From Labilibaculum filiforme (lineage in GTDB: Bacteria; Bacteroidota; Bacteroidia; Bacteroidales; Marinifilaceae), in the NCBI RefSeq assembly GCF_002843315.1, contig NZ_MVDD01000017.1, forward strand, positions 26,186-90,185: a stretch of DNA of 64,000 nt, in the 5' to 3' direction. Numbering within the stretch: position 1 is the first letter of the stretch; the number at the start of each line of letters is the position of its first letter. The notes under the pieces were generated by a model. It saw only the letters and a program-made list of their open reading frames with translations, was not told the origin of the DNA and did no database searches. The position numbers were made by a program, and so were the translations under genes. Below are positions 16,490 to 27,261 of the stretch, in pieces.

Positions 16490-18940
16490 ATGAATGAACA
16501 GAACGCACTACGATCGAAGATATTAGACTTATTATATAGGGGAGAATCACGGCTTACAATTTTAAACGAAATTGTGAAGCAAGCTCAGGATATTGCTCAT
16601 GGTTCCATCTGTTCTATTTTGTGTGTGGATGAGGAGGGAAAGTATTTGTTAGTAGGAGCGGCTCCCGATTTACCTGATTTTTATAATAATGCAGTACATG
16701 GATTACCGATTGGATATGGAATAGGTTCCTGTGGAACGGCGGCTTATACCGGTGCGAGGGTGATTGTTGAAGATATTGCTTCTCATCCTTATTGGAAGGA
16801 TTTTAACAAGCTTGCCAAAGCAGCAAATTTAGGATCGTGCTGGTCGGAACCCATAAAAGATGCTTCGGGAAAGGTGTTAGGAACTTTTGCAATTTATCAT
16901 CGAACTCCCAATGCTCCAAGCGTGGCAGATCTTGGGTTTATTGCAGAATTATCGGAAATAACAGCCATTGTGCTCGATCGGTTTGCAATAAATAAACGGC
17001 TCGAGGAAAGTGAAAATAAATATAGAATGCTGGCTAATGCTAGTAATGAAGCTATTTTTATTATTGCAAGTGATAAAATAGTGGAGGCAAATAAACGTGC
17101 TACAGAAGTAACTGGATATTCGGAAGCGGAATTGTCAGGCATGTCTATTTTTAAAATTATAGAAGAAAAATACTGGCATAGTCCCTATTCAACCGGACAT
17201 GAAATATTTAAGGATAGGATTAGAGCGATAGGCATTGCTAAAGATGGTTCTGAACTGGATGTGGAAGTTCATATTGAATGTTCGGTTTTTAAAGGAAAAC
17301 CAGCTTGTTTGCTTTCCATTCGTGATGTAAGCAACTATCTAAATTTGAAGACGGAATTACTTAAATTATCGCAATCTGTTATTCAGAGTCCTATTTCGGT
17401 AGTTGTTACCAACTATAAAGGGGATATTGAATACGTAAATCCTAAATTTAATGAGCTTACGGGTTATTCTTTAGAGGAGGTAGTGGGAAAAAACCCACGA
17501 ATTTTAAGTTCAGGAAATAATAAAGCTGAATTGTATCGGTCGATGTGGGAAACCATTAAGTCGGGAAAAGAATGGCAAGGAGAATTTCAGAACAAGAAAA
17601 AATGCGGGGAGCTATTTTGGGAGTTTGCAAGCATATCATCGATAAAGGACGAAAGTGGTCAAATTATTAATTTTGTGGCGGTTAAAGAGGATATTACGGA
17701 GCGGAAACGACAGGAGCAAATTCAGAAAATTATATTGGATATTTCGAATGCAGTATTTTTACAAGGCACTCTATTCGAATTTATCGAGTTGATTCGAAAC
17801 GAATTATCCGCCATTATCGATACTACCAACTTTTTTGTTGCTTTATATGATCAGGAAACTGAAATGTTTAGTTTGCCTTATCACGACGATCAACATGATT
17901 TATTTGACAAATTTCATAAAGGAAAAACACTTTCGGGATGGGTAGTAGATCATAACGAAGTCCTTATGGGAACGGTGGAACGCTTGGAGGAGCTAGAGGG
18001 GCTTGGCGAGGTTGTGTTAAGAGGAGAGCCATCAAAAATATGGCTGGGAATGCCTTTGCGAGGAAAAGAAAAGGTAATTGGTGTTTTGGTGATTCAAAGT
18101 TACGAACATGAAAATGCGGTTACCGAGAAGGATAAGGAGATGTTGGAACTTGTTTCGCATCAAATTAGTATCTCGATAGAGCAAAAACGATCGGAGCAGG
18201 AATTACAGAAAGCTTTGCACGATGCCACCGAATCGGATCGCTTAAAATCTGTTTTTTTAGCCACCATGTCGCATGAATTACGAACACCTTTAAATGCCGT
18301 AATTGGCTTTTCCGAATTGGTAAATAGTGAAACAGATATAGCTACTGCCGTGGAATTTTGCAAAATGATTAATCAGAGTGGGCAGAATCTTTTAAATATT
18401 GTTGAGGACTTGTTCGATATTAGTTTAATTCAATCGGGAGCTGTGAAAATAAAACAGGAAAATTGCAGTATCCTAAATTTGTTATATGAAATTGATGTTG
18501 TAATGAATGTGGAGAGAGAAGTGCTTGGAAAAGAGCATGTCGATTTGAAGTTAAACGTTCCGGATAAGTATTTGGCTCTTTCTATATTTACTGATCCTCA
18601 TCGTTTTAAACAGGTTTTTTTGAATCTACTTAAAAATGCGCTTAAGTTTACGGAAAAAGGAAGCATCGAATATGGTATTTTGAATGCTGATTCGAACTCT
18701 GGAGAGTTGCTTCAGTTTTTTGTAAAAGATACAGGAATTGGAATCCCCGACGATATGAAAGAGAATATATTTGGAATGTTTCGACAGGCAAATGAGAGTT
18801 TGGCCAGAACCTATAATGGGGTAGGAATTGGTTTATCGATATCGAAGAGTTTAACCGAACTATTGGGTGGTAAAATTTGGGTAGAATCGCAAGTAGGCGA
18901 GGGTTCTACCTTTTATTTTACGCATCCAATAAAGTTCTGA
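16490..18940 (+). CDS. GAF-PAS-PAS-GAF sensor histidine kinase, paralogue 2
   Basis: A soluble 816-residue histidine kinase, the close paralogue of 12319-14772. The order is GAF with the full GIGSCGTAAYTG motif and SCWSEPI, PAS, PAS/PAC (YVNPKFNELTGYS), a second GAF, HisKA with H595 in MSHELRTPLNAV, and HATPase_c with NLLKNALKF, VKDTGIGI and GVGIGLSISK. The ATG at 16490 is chosen over an upstream in-frame ATG at 16442. From there the N-terminus (MNEQNALRSKILDLLYRGES) aligns with paralogue 1 (MDELKELRSNILELLYKGES) and the phospho-His falls at the same residue number. It has no receiver and no partner regulator. It ends 10 bp from the convergent adhesin gene. Confidence 0.9.
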   Translation: MNEQNALRSKILDLLYRGESRLTILNEIVKQAQDIAHGSICSILCVDEEGKYLLVGAAPDLPDFYNNAVHGLPIGYGIGSCGTAAYTGARVIVEDIASHPYWKDFNKLAKAANLGSCWSEPIKDASGKVLGTFAIYHRTPNAPSVADLGFIAELSEITAIVLDRFAINKRLEESENKYRMLANASNEAIFIIASDKIVEANKRATEVTGYSEAELSGMSIFKIIEEKYWHSPYSTGHEIFKDRIRAIGIAKDGSELDVEVHIECSVFKGKPACLLSIRDVSNYLNLKTELLKLSQSVIQSPISVVVTNYKGDIEYVNPKFNELTGYSLEEVVGKNPRILSSGNNKAELYRSMWETIKSGKEWQGEFQNKKKCGELFWEFASISSIKDESGQIINFVAVKEDITERKRQEQIQKIILDISNAVFLQGTLFEFIELIRNELSAIIDTTNFFVALYDQETEMFSLPYHDDQHDLFDKFHKGKTLSGWVVDHNEVLMGTVERLEELEGLGEVVLRGEPSKIWLGMPLRGKEKVIGVLVIQSYEHENAVTEKDKEMLELVSHQISISIEQKRSEQELQKALHDATESDRLKSVFLATMSHELRTPLNAVIGFSELVNSETDIATAVEFCKMINQSGQNLLNIVEDLFDISLIQSGAVKIKQENCSILNLLYEIDVVMNVEREVLGKEHVDLKLNVPDKYLALSIFTDPHRFKQVFLNLLKNALKFTEKGSIEYGILNADSNSGELLQFFVKDTGIGIPDDMKENIFGMFRQANESLARTYNGVGIGLSISKSLTELLGGKIWVESQVGEGSTFYFTHPIKF

Positions 18941-18950
18941 TTAATTGTAT

Positions 18951-21900
18951 TTACTGAATTAAAGTGACTGAGCCTTCACGATAATGTTTGCCATTAATTT
19001 CCATTCCTTGCCAAGTTGCACCGTTTGTAAATACGGCTCTTATTTTCCAGATATAAACCCCTTGAGGGACTACTTCACCATTTTTTGTGCCATCCCAACC
19101 TTCGGCAGGTCTACCTTCTTCTATTTTGTCCGATCCCCATATAAAATTACCCCAACTGTCTAAAATTTCAAGTTGGTATTTAAATAAGCCAATTCCCTTC
19201 GGTAAAAATAAGGCTACCTGAGGATCGGGATTGCCTGGATTGAAAGCGTTAGGAACAAATAAACCACTCATTAAATCGATCTCAACAGTTTTGGTAATTG
19301 AATCTTTACAAGAATATGCCGATTCTGCGTATAAATCAACTTGGAAGGCTCCATTGTTGGTGTATTTATGAATAGGACTTTTTTCCAGAGATTTACTTAG
19401 GTCACCAAAATTCCATTTGTAGGTATACCATTTTTTGTCCATCCAATCCTCCTCAACTTCATTGCTTAAATTAACAAATTGAACAGTACCATTGTTGGGT
19501 AGAATTTCAGTTGCCGACAATTCAACTCCATCGGGAAGAGTATTGAGATTTTCCCAGGTGAAATCGATATTTGGAGTAGGATAAACAGTAACTGCTTCCT
19601 TAATGAAGATACTATCGGTACAATTTCCTTGGCCTGTACTTTTTAAGAAGAGATCGTATTTGCCATAGTTTGAAAAAATATGACTTGCTGTTTTGCCTTC
19701 TGTTTTAAAGCCGTCGCTAAATTCCCAGTACGATTGTTCTGAATGACTTGATATGTCTTCAAATTCGATTATTTCTCCTTCACATGTTGTTTTAGAGATG
19801 AGTTGATACGCAGGATTCGGAGTTTCATAAATTACAAACTCGTAGCTTGAAGTATCGGAACATAGAAATTTATTTTCAGCTTTTAATGTGATCAAGAAAT
19901 TGCCGTAATCCGTAAAAATCTCTTTTAAGGGATCTGTTTGATTACTTATTGTGCCATTGCCAAAATTCCACGTATATGAATTAAGATCTTTATTGGCTGT
20001 GGTGTTTGTTACATTTAAAGTAAATGGTAAGGAACAACCAATTTCATCAGCTATTGTAAATTCGGCAATTGGTTTTGGATGTACAATTATTGCTGCTGTC
20101 ATTGTGTCTAAGCAACCCGATGTTGTTTCTGTAATAAGAGAAATTTCATAATTTCCATCTAAAAAAGTATGCTCAGGATTCTCTGCTGTACTTTTAGCTC
20201 CATCCTTAAAGTCCCACTGGTAAAAGTTCGCATCGGTTGATGTGTTTGAAAAAGTGACTTTAAGTGGTTCGCATCCTTCAACATTTGAAAGAGTAAATTC
20301 TGCATGAGGTTTCTTGTTGATTACAATTTCTTTACTGGTTGTTTTTTCACAGCCATTTTCAAGAGATATTGCAGCTAACTGAACTGTGTAAGTTTGTGCA
20401 GAAGTGTATGTGTGAGTGATTTGTGTGCCTTTTTTTGTGGTTCCGTCACCCAAATTCCAAGTAAAATTGGTAAATGTATCTTTCAATTCTTCCTTAATAA
20501 AAAGGCTTATTATTTCTTGATCGCATAGATTATCCAGGCCGATTTCAAAATCTATTTCTGGAGCAGAATGAACAATTATTTGCTGTGTTGTTTGATCGGT
20601 AGCACATGTATCGTGTACCGAAAGCTGAACATTGTAAATTCCTCCTTTATCGAAGGTGTGGTAAACTGTTTCCCCTTTTGTATCTCTTATATCTACTTTG
20701 CCATCTTCAAAAATCCAATCCGATTCTAAATAATCTCCAGCACCCGTTGATAAATTTTCAAAGGCAACCGTAAATGGAGCACATCCTTCCGTTTTATCGG
20801 CCTTAAACACAGCCACTGCAGTATTTGGAAAAACAGTCATGTCCTTTGTTGTTGACTTGTCTCCACATTCGTTACTTGCAGTAAGTGTTACTGTATAGAT
20901 TGTTTTGGTATCATCAGTTAGGAAAGTATGATCGAATGGGCGTTCAATATCCTTTACATCATATTCATAGGTGTTTCCATCACCAAAATCGAAATGGTAG
21001 TTGGTTGGTAAACCTTTTGAATGATTAAAAATGCTACGAACTACCGGAGAACAACCATAAGAGCTTGGTAAGATTTCGAATAATGGTATTGGCAATGGTT
21101 TTACAATTACGTAATCTGTAAAAGTTGATGTTCCGGCTTTGTTTGTAACATGTAAAACAACCGTGTAAGTGGTATCGCTGAGGGTTCCAGGTTGAAAAAC
21201 AACAGGATCAGGAGTAAATTCTGTTGAATGTGTTCCATTTCCAAAATCCCAAGAGTAGCTCATGTATTCTCCCTTTGATGTATTGGTAAAATCAACCGTT
21301 AAGGGGCCACATCCGTCAGGTGTTTTCGTAAATCCAGAAACCGGTTTCCCAATTACCTCAATTAATGAGCTATCAGAATTAAAACAGCCAAATTTCGATT
21401 CTGCTTCTAAAATTACTTTATAGGTGTTTGGTAGTAAATAGGTATGTTCTGGATTCATTTCAGATGAGCTGCCAGTATCCCCAAAACTCCATTGGTAACT
21501 AGTTGCATTAAGGCTTTCATTTTTAAAGACTGTAGGAATATCTATTGCAGCAAAAGTCTCATGTGTGAATTTCACCTTAGGTAAGGGATGAATACTTACT
21601 GTTTTACTGATTTTAGAAGTACACCCTTTATTATTTATAACCGATAATGTAACGGTATAATCTTTAATTTCTGAGAATTCATGGCTTGTGTTTTGTTCTT
21701 CCGAACTATTTCCATCTCCAAAATTCCATGCCCATTTTTCGATCGAATAATCTCCGTTAGTACTTATATCTTCGAAAGAAACAGTACTTCCAATACAACT
21801 TGTTCCAATGTTGAAATCAGGAACAGGAGTTGGAATAATTGTTAATTCCATTGTGTCTTCAATAGGTCCACAATTTGAAAATCCTTCTGCTTTTATAGTC

Positions 21901-24900
21901 AACTGAATTGTGCCGGTTTCATATAATGCAGGTATGTATGTGGGAGATAGCGTGTTACTGTTTTGTAAGGATCCTTTTCCATCTGTTTCCCAGATAAAAG
22001 AACTAACGTCTTTTGCATCGGAACCTGTTGGATTGTCTATGCTTTTTACTTTGATTGTATATTTTCCATTTTCCTCACAAATTTCATCATCATTACCTGC
22101 AGAAACAAAAGGAGCCTCAATAAAATTTAACTCTAAATCATCTTTAGCATCCATCAAGCAAGGTGTAAGTCCTTGTACTGTAATGGTCAGTTTTACATTA
22201 CCACTTTTATAATCTTCTTCGCTTGGCAGGTAGGTTGGATTCAATTCTGCAGGATCGCTGAATGTACCTGATCCACTACTGGTCCATTTAATGGTAGAAA
22301 ATGAGCTTGCAACTGCAGAAGTTAGGTCATAATTCTTATTAAAACAAATGCTCGCATCATCTCCGGCTTTAACTTTAGGAATAGGTACAATCAGCAAGGT
22401 CATTTGATTTGAAGCTTCAGAGCATGAGCCATTGCCTTCTCCCGTTAAGGTAAGAATTACATTTCCTGTTTTATTTGTTTCTGGAGAGTAGATTGGCTGA
22501 AGGGTATTGGGATCGGAAAAGCCACCTCCGTCGGAGCTCGTCCAAGTTAAATTAGATGTGTTTTGTTCGCTTGAATTTACTAGTTGATACGTATTTCCCT
22601 GGCAAATTTTATCGTCTGTTCCAGCATTCATAATTGGTGCAGGAGTAATTCGTAATTTCATTACATCTTCTGCATAGTTATCGCAAGGAGGATTTATAGC
22701 GTGTGCTTTAATGGTGATATCAACCTCTTTGTTTTCTTTGTCTTTATCGCCAGGAACATAAGTAGCTTTTAATCCATCTTGATCGATAAATAAACCATCT
22801 CCCGAACTTTGATATTCAATGCTTGACCACGATTCTGCTTTAATTTGACCTGCATTACTACCAACATTCATTGTGTAGTTTTGGTTGGAGCAAACTTCAC
22901 CGTCATTTCCAGCCTCAATAAAAGGATGAGGAGTAATAGTTAAAGTGGAACAAGCTGTTCTAGAACTACATTTACCATTTCCTTCTGCAGTTAGGCAGAT
23001 AGTTATGTCACCAGTTTCATCTACTGCAGTTTGATAAGTTGGTGATAGGCCATCAGTATCTGAGAGTGTTCCTAAACCAGTGGTGGTCCATGAAAAGCTT
23101 GGGCTATTATTTGTAATGGCACTGCTAATTTCATAATTACCATCTTCACAAATAGTTACTTTATCTTCAATGCTTACGGTAGGTGCTGCTGTGATATTTA
23201 ACTCTAGCTCATCTTGAGTGAATGAGCAGGATCCATTTCCGTTTGCAACTAATGTAAGAGTATATTTGCCTATATCATTTTTCCCTGGGTGGTAGGTGGC
23301 AGTAAGACTTGTTTCATTTTCAAAGAACCCATCTGTTGAGGATGTTTTCCATTGTAAAGAGGAGGTGTTTTCTACGCTTGCATCTTCCATTTTAAAAGAT
23401 TCTCCCTGACAAATGGCTTTATCTTTGCCTGCAACAGCTGTTGGGGCAGGTGTGATGTTCAGGGTCATAAAATCAGATTGATCTTGAATACAAGGAGCTA
23501 AAGGCTGAGCCGTTAAAGTTAATTTTACTGATTTTTTGATGATGTCATTTGCTCCAGGGGTGTAGCTTGCATTAATTGTATTTGCATTTTCAAAGCTTCC
23601 ATCGCCATCACTAGTCCATAAAATATCATCAGAGGAATAAGTGCTTGCTCCATTTTTTCCTGTAGTTATATTGTAAATTCCATTGGAACAAACTTCCCCA
23701 TCATCTCCGGCTTCGACTGTTACTTTTCCAATTAAGGTCAATTGTAGAGCATCAGAAACCGGATCGCACGAACCTGTAGAGGTCGCTGTAAGTGTTAAGG
23801 TGTAGTTTCCTGTTTCATCAGGATCTGGTTGGTAGTTTGTCGCTAATTGAGTCGGATCTTCAAAAACACCTTTTCCCGAACTAGTCCATAATACGCTTGA
23901 ATGATATTTAGCTGTTCCAACTAGACTTATTTTGCTAGCCTGACACCCTTTGATGTTAACTCCGGCAATGGCTTCTGGTACGTCAGTAAAGGTCAAAGTC
24001 ATTTTATCAATGGCCGGATCTGGACAAGCACTATTGGGTTTGGCTTCAAGACTTAATTCCACACTTCCATCAGTTAAATCTTTTTCTGTAGGAATGTAAG
24101 TGGCATTAATAATTGTATTGTTGGTAAAGCTACCTGTACCCGAACTGGTCCATGAAAGACTATTATAGTTAGTCGCTTGAGCTAGGCTAGGATCAGTTCC
24201 AGCCTGAATGGTATAATTTACATCTGTTTTACACATGCTTGCATCAGCACCAGCATTTGCACTTGGTTTTTTAAAAATAGTTATTGTTTTTAAATCAGAA
24301 ACAATACAGGGAGCATCACCTAATGCTTGCAATTCTAAAATTACAGAGCCATTTTTAATATCATTAGTACCTGGCGTATAAGTGCTGATTAAACTGTTTT
24401 CGTCAGAAAATTTTCCATCGCCTGAACTTAGCCATTTAATAGCAGAGCTACTTGAAGTTCCAGATAAGTTAACATTTTCGCCTTCACATATGTCAATATC
24501 CTCTTTAGCATCTACTGTTGGTAATTTTACAACTACTAGTTCAAAAGATTTTTGAGCTTCAGCACAAGTTCCATTTCCGTAAGCCGTTAGAGTTAAGTTA
24601 ACTGTGCCCGAAAAATCAGAAGCAGGAGTAAAGCTTGGGTTTTCTATATTCTGATCAGAAAAAATTCCTGCTTGATCTGCTGTCCATTTTAGCGATTTAG
24701 CATTTTCCACACTTGCACCTGTAATAATATAGGTGGCCGATTGGCAGGTTTTATCAGTAGCCTTGTCTAAGCTTACAGTAGGTGAAGGGGTAATTGTGAT
24801 TGTTTTTTTGTCAAATTCATTGCCACAAGTTCCATTACCTGTAGCGGTTAAGGTCAATTCTATTGTCGATTTTGTTAGGTCTTCAGTCCCTAGATTGTAG

Positions 24901-26951
24901 GTAGATTTTGTGGCGTTCTTATTCAAAAAAGTACCATCTCCATTTGTTGTCCACTCAATTGTAAGATAATCTTTGGCATTTGCATCGGTTATTTCAAAAG
25001 AAGTATCGTTGTTACAAATAGATAGATCGGTTCCAGCATTAACTGTTGGTTTGGCTATAATTGTAATTAGTTTTTCAACGAAATTACTACACCCATCACT
25101 TGATGTAACAGTAAGTTTATCTGTGAAAGTGCCCGCAGTAGGATAGATGTGTGTACATTCTTTATTGTTATTTACAGTTCCATCTGCAAAAGTCCATTGG
25201 TAAGATGCCATACCATCGGGTTGGGCAGAATAGTTTATTTCTTCTTCCTGACAGGCTTGATCTACTCGGTCTATTACGGGTGTTGGTATTTCATAGATTT
25301 CAAATTCCAATAGATCATCAGAAGACCATCCACATTTAGTGTTATGAGCTCTTAAGCTAATACTCGATTTTCCAACTTTATCAAAGCTTATGTTTTTAGG
25401 ATCTTTATCTGATGAAGTCGTAATTGTTCCATTGTTAGTAAAAGTCCATTTGTACTGATCGATTACATTGTCTTCTATACCGAATGTCTCCTTCCCATTA
25501 TCTATAAAGTCAGCTGTTGGGCTAAAAGTAAATGTTCCGCAATGTCCATTATCAATTAAGTCCGATAAATTGTTGATGCTTACAATGGGTACATCCGAAA
25601 CTTCTACTACATATTCATAATTTTCGATACCGCAAAGAGATTCTTTTTGCAGAGATACGATATGTTTTCCAGCCTCGTTGAATTTTATTTTTGGGTCTTT
25701 ACTGTTTTTGGTAGTCCCTTCTTCAAAAGTATAAGATGTGGCTGAAGAAGACCAAAGATATGTTGTCTTTTGCAAGGCTTCAATAGCTGCATCTTCCTCG
25801 GTTGTGAAACTTACAGTTTCTCCATCGGCAAGACAAAAATTAGGAGGTGTATAGGTGCTTGTATTTTCATTTTCGTAGATGCTAATTTCTCCGGTAGTTT
25901 CCATAGTAACATCTGCATCGCTACTACAAGAGTTCTTTAGATAAAAAGATATTTTATAAGTTCCGGTTTGTAAAAATTTTATTGAAATATCTCCTTTGGA
26001 ATCTGAATTGCCTTTTGCAAAGTAATAATCAGTTCCTAATACAGCATCTCCAACTTCGATTCCATCTTCATATTTTGTTACAATCCATCCGTGTTCATCG
26101 GTTTCTTTGCATTTACTGCCTTGAAGTCCATAATCTGAGGTGTTGTCAAACTCAAATTCGGTATTGTTAATGCAACCAGTATGGGTGGAGTTTATTGATT
26201 CTTCTATTTTTCCAACCTGTAGGGAAAGACTAATACTTGTTGGTTGTGAAATTTCTATTCCATTAATTCCAGTACCTGTATCTTTTAATTCATTGCTACC
26301 TATTTCGATAGACGGTGTCATTGTTACATTAAAATGGTTTCTATCGCCTTCTTCGCTACAAGATCCTACCAAGTAAGTATGGCTGATTTTCCCATCATTT
26401 TCTAAAGCTTCTTTGTGTGTCCAGTCAATGTACTCATCAGTATCATCAAAATACCAAGCATATAAAGTTGTAGATGGGTTTTCTTCATAATTACTAATTT
26501 GAAAAACAAATTTTTGTCCGATACATCCTTTATTTCCTTCGAGTTTATCTAAGGTAACAGTTGGGAATGTATTATATACTTTATACTCGTAAAGATATTC
26601 GATTCCTAAGTGTGTAATTGTAATTTTTAATTCAAATTGACCTTGTGTTTTATAGGGGTGGGATTTAGGAAAATTTCCATTGGTAATGGTTTCTATTGCC
26701 GATGCATCACCCCAATCAATTTTATATTTGGTAATGTTAGCCGTAATTGTTGCGTCTGTAAGATTTTTCAATTCAAAATCGAACTTTAGATTTGTAGCAC
26801 TAAAATCCCAATGATAAAAGTAGCCGTCGGTATCACCAAAATTACAGTTTGGAGGATCTGCAGCGTAGGCATTAAAACTGATTAAAAGAGTGAGGAAAAT
26901 GAATGAACTTTTAAGTAGGTTTTGAATTTTAGTTGAGTGAGAATAAATCAT
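18951..26951 (-). CDS. Giant secreted PKD/Ig-like repeat protein with T9SS type B sorting domain
   Basis: A 2666-residue cell-surface or released protein. The signal peptide (about 1-30, ending SFNAYA) is followed by mixed PKD-like domains (YKWTFTNNG, YQWTFADGT). Next come about 12 copies of an 80-90-residue module (roughly residues 640-1650) marked by a Cys-rich start and WTSSGxGxF, for example WTTNGDGTF, WLSSGDGKF, WTSSGKGVF and WTSDGDGSF. About ten PKD domains follow (WNFGDGNSS, WSFGDTGSS, WDFGNGTHS, WNLGDGTTK and others). The last ~90 residues (FVPNAFNPGNPDPQ, LDSWGNFIW, GWDGTKNGEVVPQGVYIWKI) form a gliding-motility-type C-terminal domain, the T9SS type B signal. The likely role is adhesion or extracellular structure. 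A PorP/SprF protein is divergently encoded 310 bp away, a common partner of type B cargo. Confidence 0.9.
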   Translation of the reverse strand: MIYSHSTKIQNLLKSSFIFLTLLISFNAYAADPPNCNFGDTDGYFYHWDFSATNLKFDFELKNLTDATITANITKYKIDWGDASAIETITNGNFPKSHPYKTQGQFELKITITHLGIEYLYEYKVYNTFPTVTLDKLEGNKGCIGQKFVFQISNYEENPSTTLYAWYFDDTDEYIDWTHKEALENDGKISHTYLVGSCSEEGDRNHFNVTMTPSIEIGSNELKDTGTGINGIEISQPTSISLSLQVGKIEESINSTHTGCINNTEFEFDNTSDYGLQGSKCKETDEHGWIVTKYEDGIEVGDAVLGTDYYFAKGNSDSKGDISIKFLQTGTYKISFYLKNSCSSDADVTMETTGEISIYENENTSTYTPPNFCLADGETVSFTTEEDAAIEALQKTTYLWSSSATSYTFEEGTTKNSKDPKIKFNEAGKHIVSLQKESLCGIENYEYVVEVSDVPIVSINNLSDLIDNGHCGTFTFSPTADFIDNGKETFGIEDNVIDQYKWTFTNNGTITTSSDKDPKNISFDKVGKSSISLRAHNTKCGWSSDDLLEFEIYEIPTPVIDRVDQACQEEEINYSAQPDGMASYQWTFADGTVNNNKECTHIYPTAGTFTDKLTVTSSDGCSNFVEKLITIIAKPTVNAGTDLSICNNDTSFEITDANAKDYLTIEWTTNGDGTFLNKNATKSTYNLGTEDLTKSTIELTLTATGNGTCGNEFDKKTITITPSPTVSLDKATDKTCQSATYIITGASVENAKSLKWTADQAGIFSDQNIENPSFTPASDFSGTVNLTLTAYGNGTCAEAQKSFELVVVKLPTVDAKEDIDICEGENVNLSGTSSSSAIKWLSSGDGKFSDENSLISTYTPGTNDIKNGSVILELQALGDAPCIVSDLKTITIFKKPSANAGADASMCKTDVNYTIQAGTDPSLAQATNYNSLSWTSSGTGSFTNNTIINATYIPTEKDLTDGSVELSLEAKPNSACPDPAIDKMTLTFTDVPEAIAGVNIKGCQASKISLVGTAKYHSSVLWTSSGKGVFEDPTQLATNYQPDPDETGNYTLTLTATSTGSCDPVSDALQLTLIGKVTVEAGDDGEVCSNGIYNITTGKNGASTYSSDDILWTSDGDGSFENANTINASYTPGANDIIKKSVKLTLTAQPLAPCIQDQSDFMTLNITPAPTAVAGKDKAICQGESFKMEDASVENTSSLQWKTSSTDGFFENETSLTATYHPGKNDIGKYTLTLVANGNGSCSFTQDELELNITAAPTVSIEDKVTICEDGNYEISSAITNNSPSFSWTTTGLGTLSDTDGLSPTYQTAVDETGDITICLTAEGNGKCSSRTACSTLTITPHPFIEAGNDGEVCSNQNYTMNVGSNAGQIKAESWSSIEYQSSGDGLFIDQDGLKATYVPGDKDKENKEVDITIKAHAINPPCDNYAEDVMKLRITPAPIMNAGTDDKICQGNTYQLVNSSEQNTSNLTWTSSDGGGFSDPNTLQPIYSPETNKTGNVILTLTGEGNGSCSEASNQMTLLIVPIPKVKAGDDASICFNKNYDLTSAVASSFSTIKWTSSGSGTFSDPAELNPTYLPSEEDYKSGNVKLTITVQGLTPCLMDAKDDLELNFIEAPFVSAGNDDEICEENGKYTIKVKSIDNPTGSDAKDVSSFIWETDGKGSLQNSNTLSPTYIPALYETGTIQLTIKAEGFSNCGPIEDTMELTIIPTPVPDFNIGTSCIGSTVSFEDISTNGDYSIEKWAWNFGDGNSSEEQNTSHEFSEIKDYTVTLSVINNKGCTSKISKTVSIHPLPKVKFTHETFAAIDIPTVFKNESLNATSYQWSFGDTGSSSEMNPEHTYLLPNTYKVILEAESKFGCFNSDSSLIEVIGKPVSGFTKTPDGCGPLTVDFTNTSKGEYMSYSWDFGNGTHSTEFTPDPVVFQPGTLSDTTYTVVLHVTNKAGTSTFTDYVIVKPLPIPLFEILPSSYGCSPVVRSIFNHSKGLPTNYHFDFGDGNTYEYDVKDIERPFDHTFLTDDTKTIYTVTLTASNECGDKSTTKDMTVFPNTAVAVFKADKTEGCAPFTVAFENLSTGAGDYLESDWIFEDGKVDIRDTKGETVYHTFDKGGIYNVQLSVHDTCATDQTTQQIIVHSAPEIDFEIGLDNLCDQEIISLFIKEELKDTFTNFTWNLGDGTTKKGTQITHTYTSAQTYTVQLAAISLENGCEKTTSKEIVINKKPHAEFTLSNVEGCEPLKVTFSNTSTDANFYQWDFKDGAKSTAENPEHTFLDGNYEISLITETTSGCLDTMTAAIIVHPKPIAEFTIADEIGCSLPFTLNVTNTTANKDLNSYTWNFGNGTISNQTDPLKEIFTDYGNFLITLKAENKFLCSDTSSYEFVIYETPNPAYQLISKTTCEGEIIEFEDISSHSEQSYWEFSDGFKTEGKTASHIFSNYGKYDLFLKSTGQGNCTDSIFIKEAVTVYPTPNIDFTWENLNTLPDGVELSATEILPNNGTVQFVNLSNEVEEDWMDKKWYTYKWNFGDLSKSLEKSPIHKYTNNGAFQVDLYAESAYSCKDSITKTVEIDLMSGLFVPNAFNPGNPDPQVALFLPKGIGLFKYQLEILDSWGNFIWGSDKIEEGRPAEGWDGTKNGEVVPQGVYIWKIRAVFTNGATWQGMEINGKHYREGSVTLIQ

Positions 26952-27178
26952 TTATAGTTGGTTTTTCAGTTGTTATTTGGCTTGTTTTATTTGTTTGTTA
27001 TAAACAGTACATTTCATTATACTGTTTACTGTTATGTGGAGTATTTTGGCTTGTCTACCATAGGCTTTGTAATCGTCATTTCAAGTTTTCATCCAAATTA
27101 TTGATTAATTTATCACAATAAAACTATTATTAATGTATCTAGCAAAAATAATAAGGAGATAGATGCAAACTAATAATA

Positions 27179-27210
27179 TTCGTATTTAATATTATTATAT
27201 TATATATTTG
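27179..27210 (+). promoter_or_regulatory. Candidate promoter for the PorP/SprF-like gene
   Basis: The -7 box TATATTTG (27203-27210) matches TAnnTTTG, with TTCG (27179-27182, one base off TTTG) 20 bp upstream. The leader would be about 45 nt. The rest of the 310-bp divergent gap (26952-27261) shows no other element. Confidence 0.45.
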
Positions 27211-27261
27211 TGTGGATGTGGAAATGTGTTTTTCATCACTTAATTTAAATAACTATTTATT

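Noticed and set aside
26933..27121. 62-codon hydrophobic frame in the adhesin-PorP gap
   Set aside because: It overlaps the adhesin start, uses GTG and looks like AT-rich sequence translated as Phe/Leu/Ile. No family resemblance.
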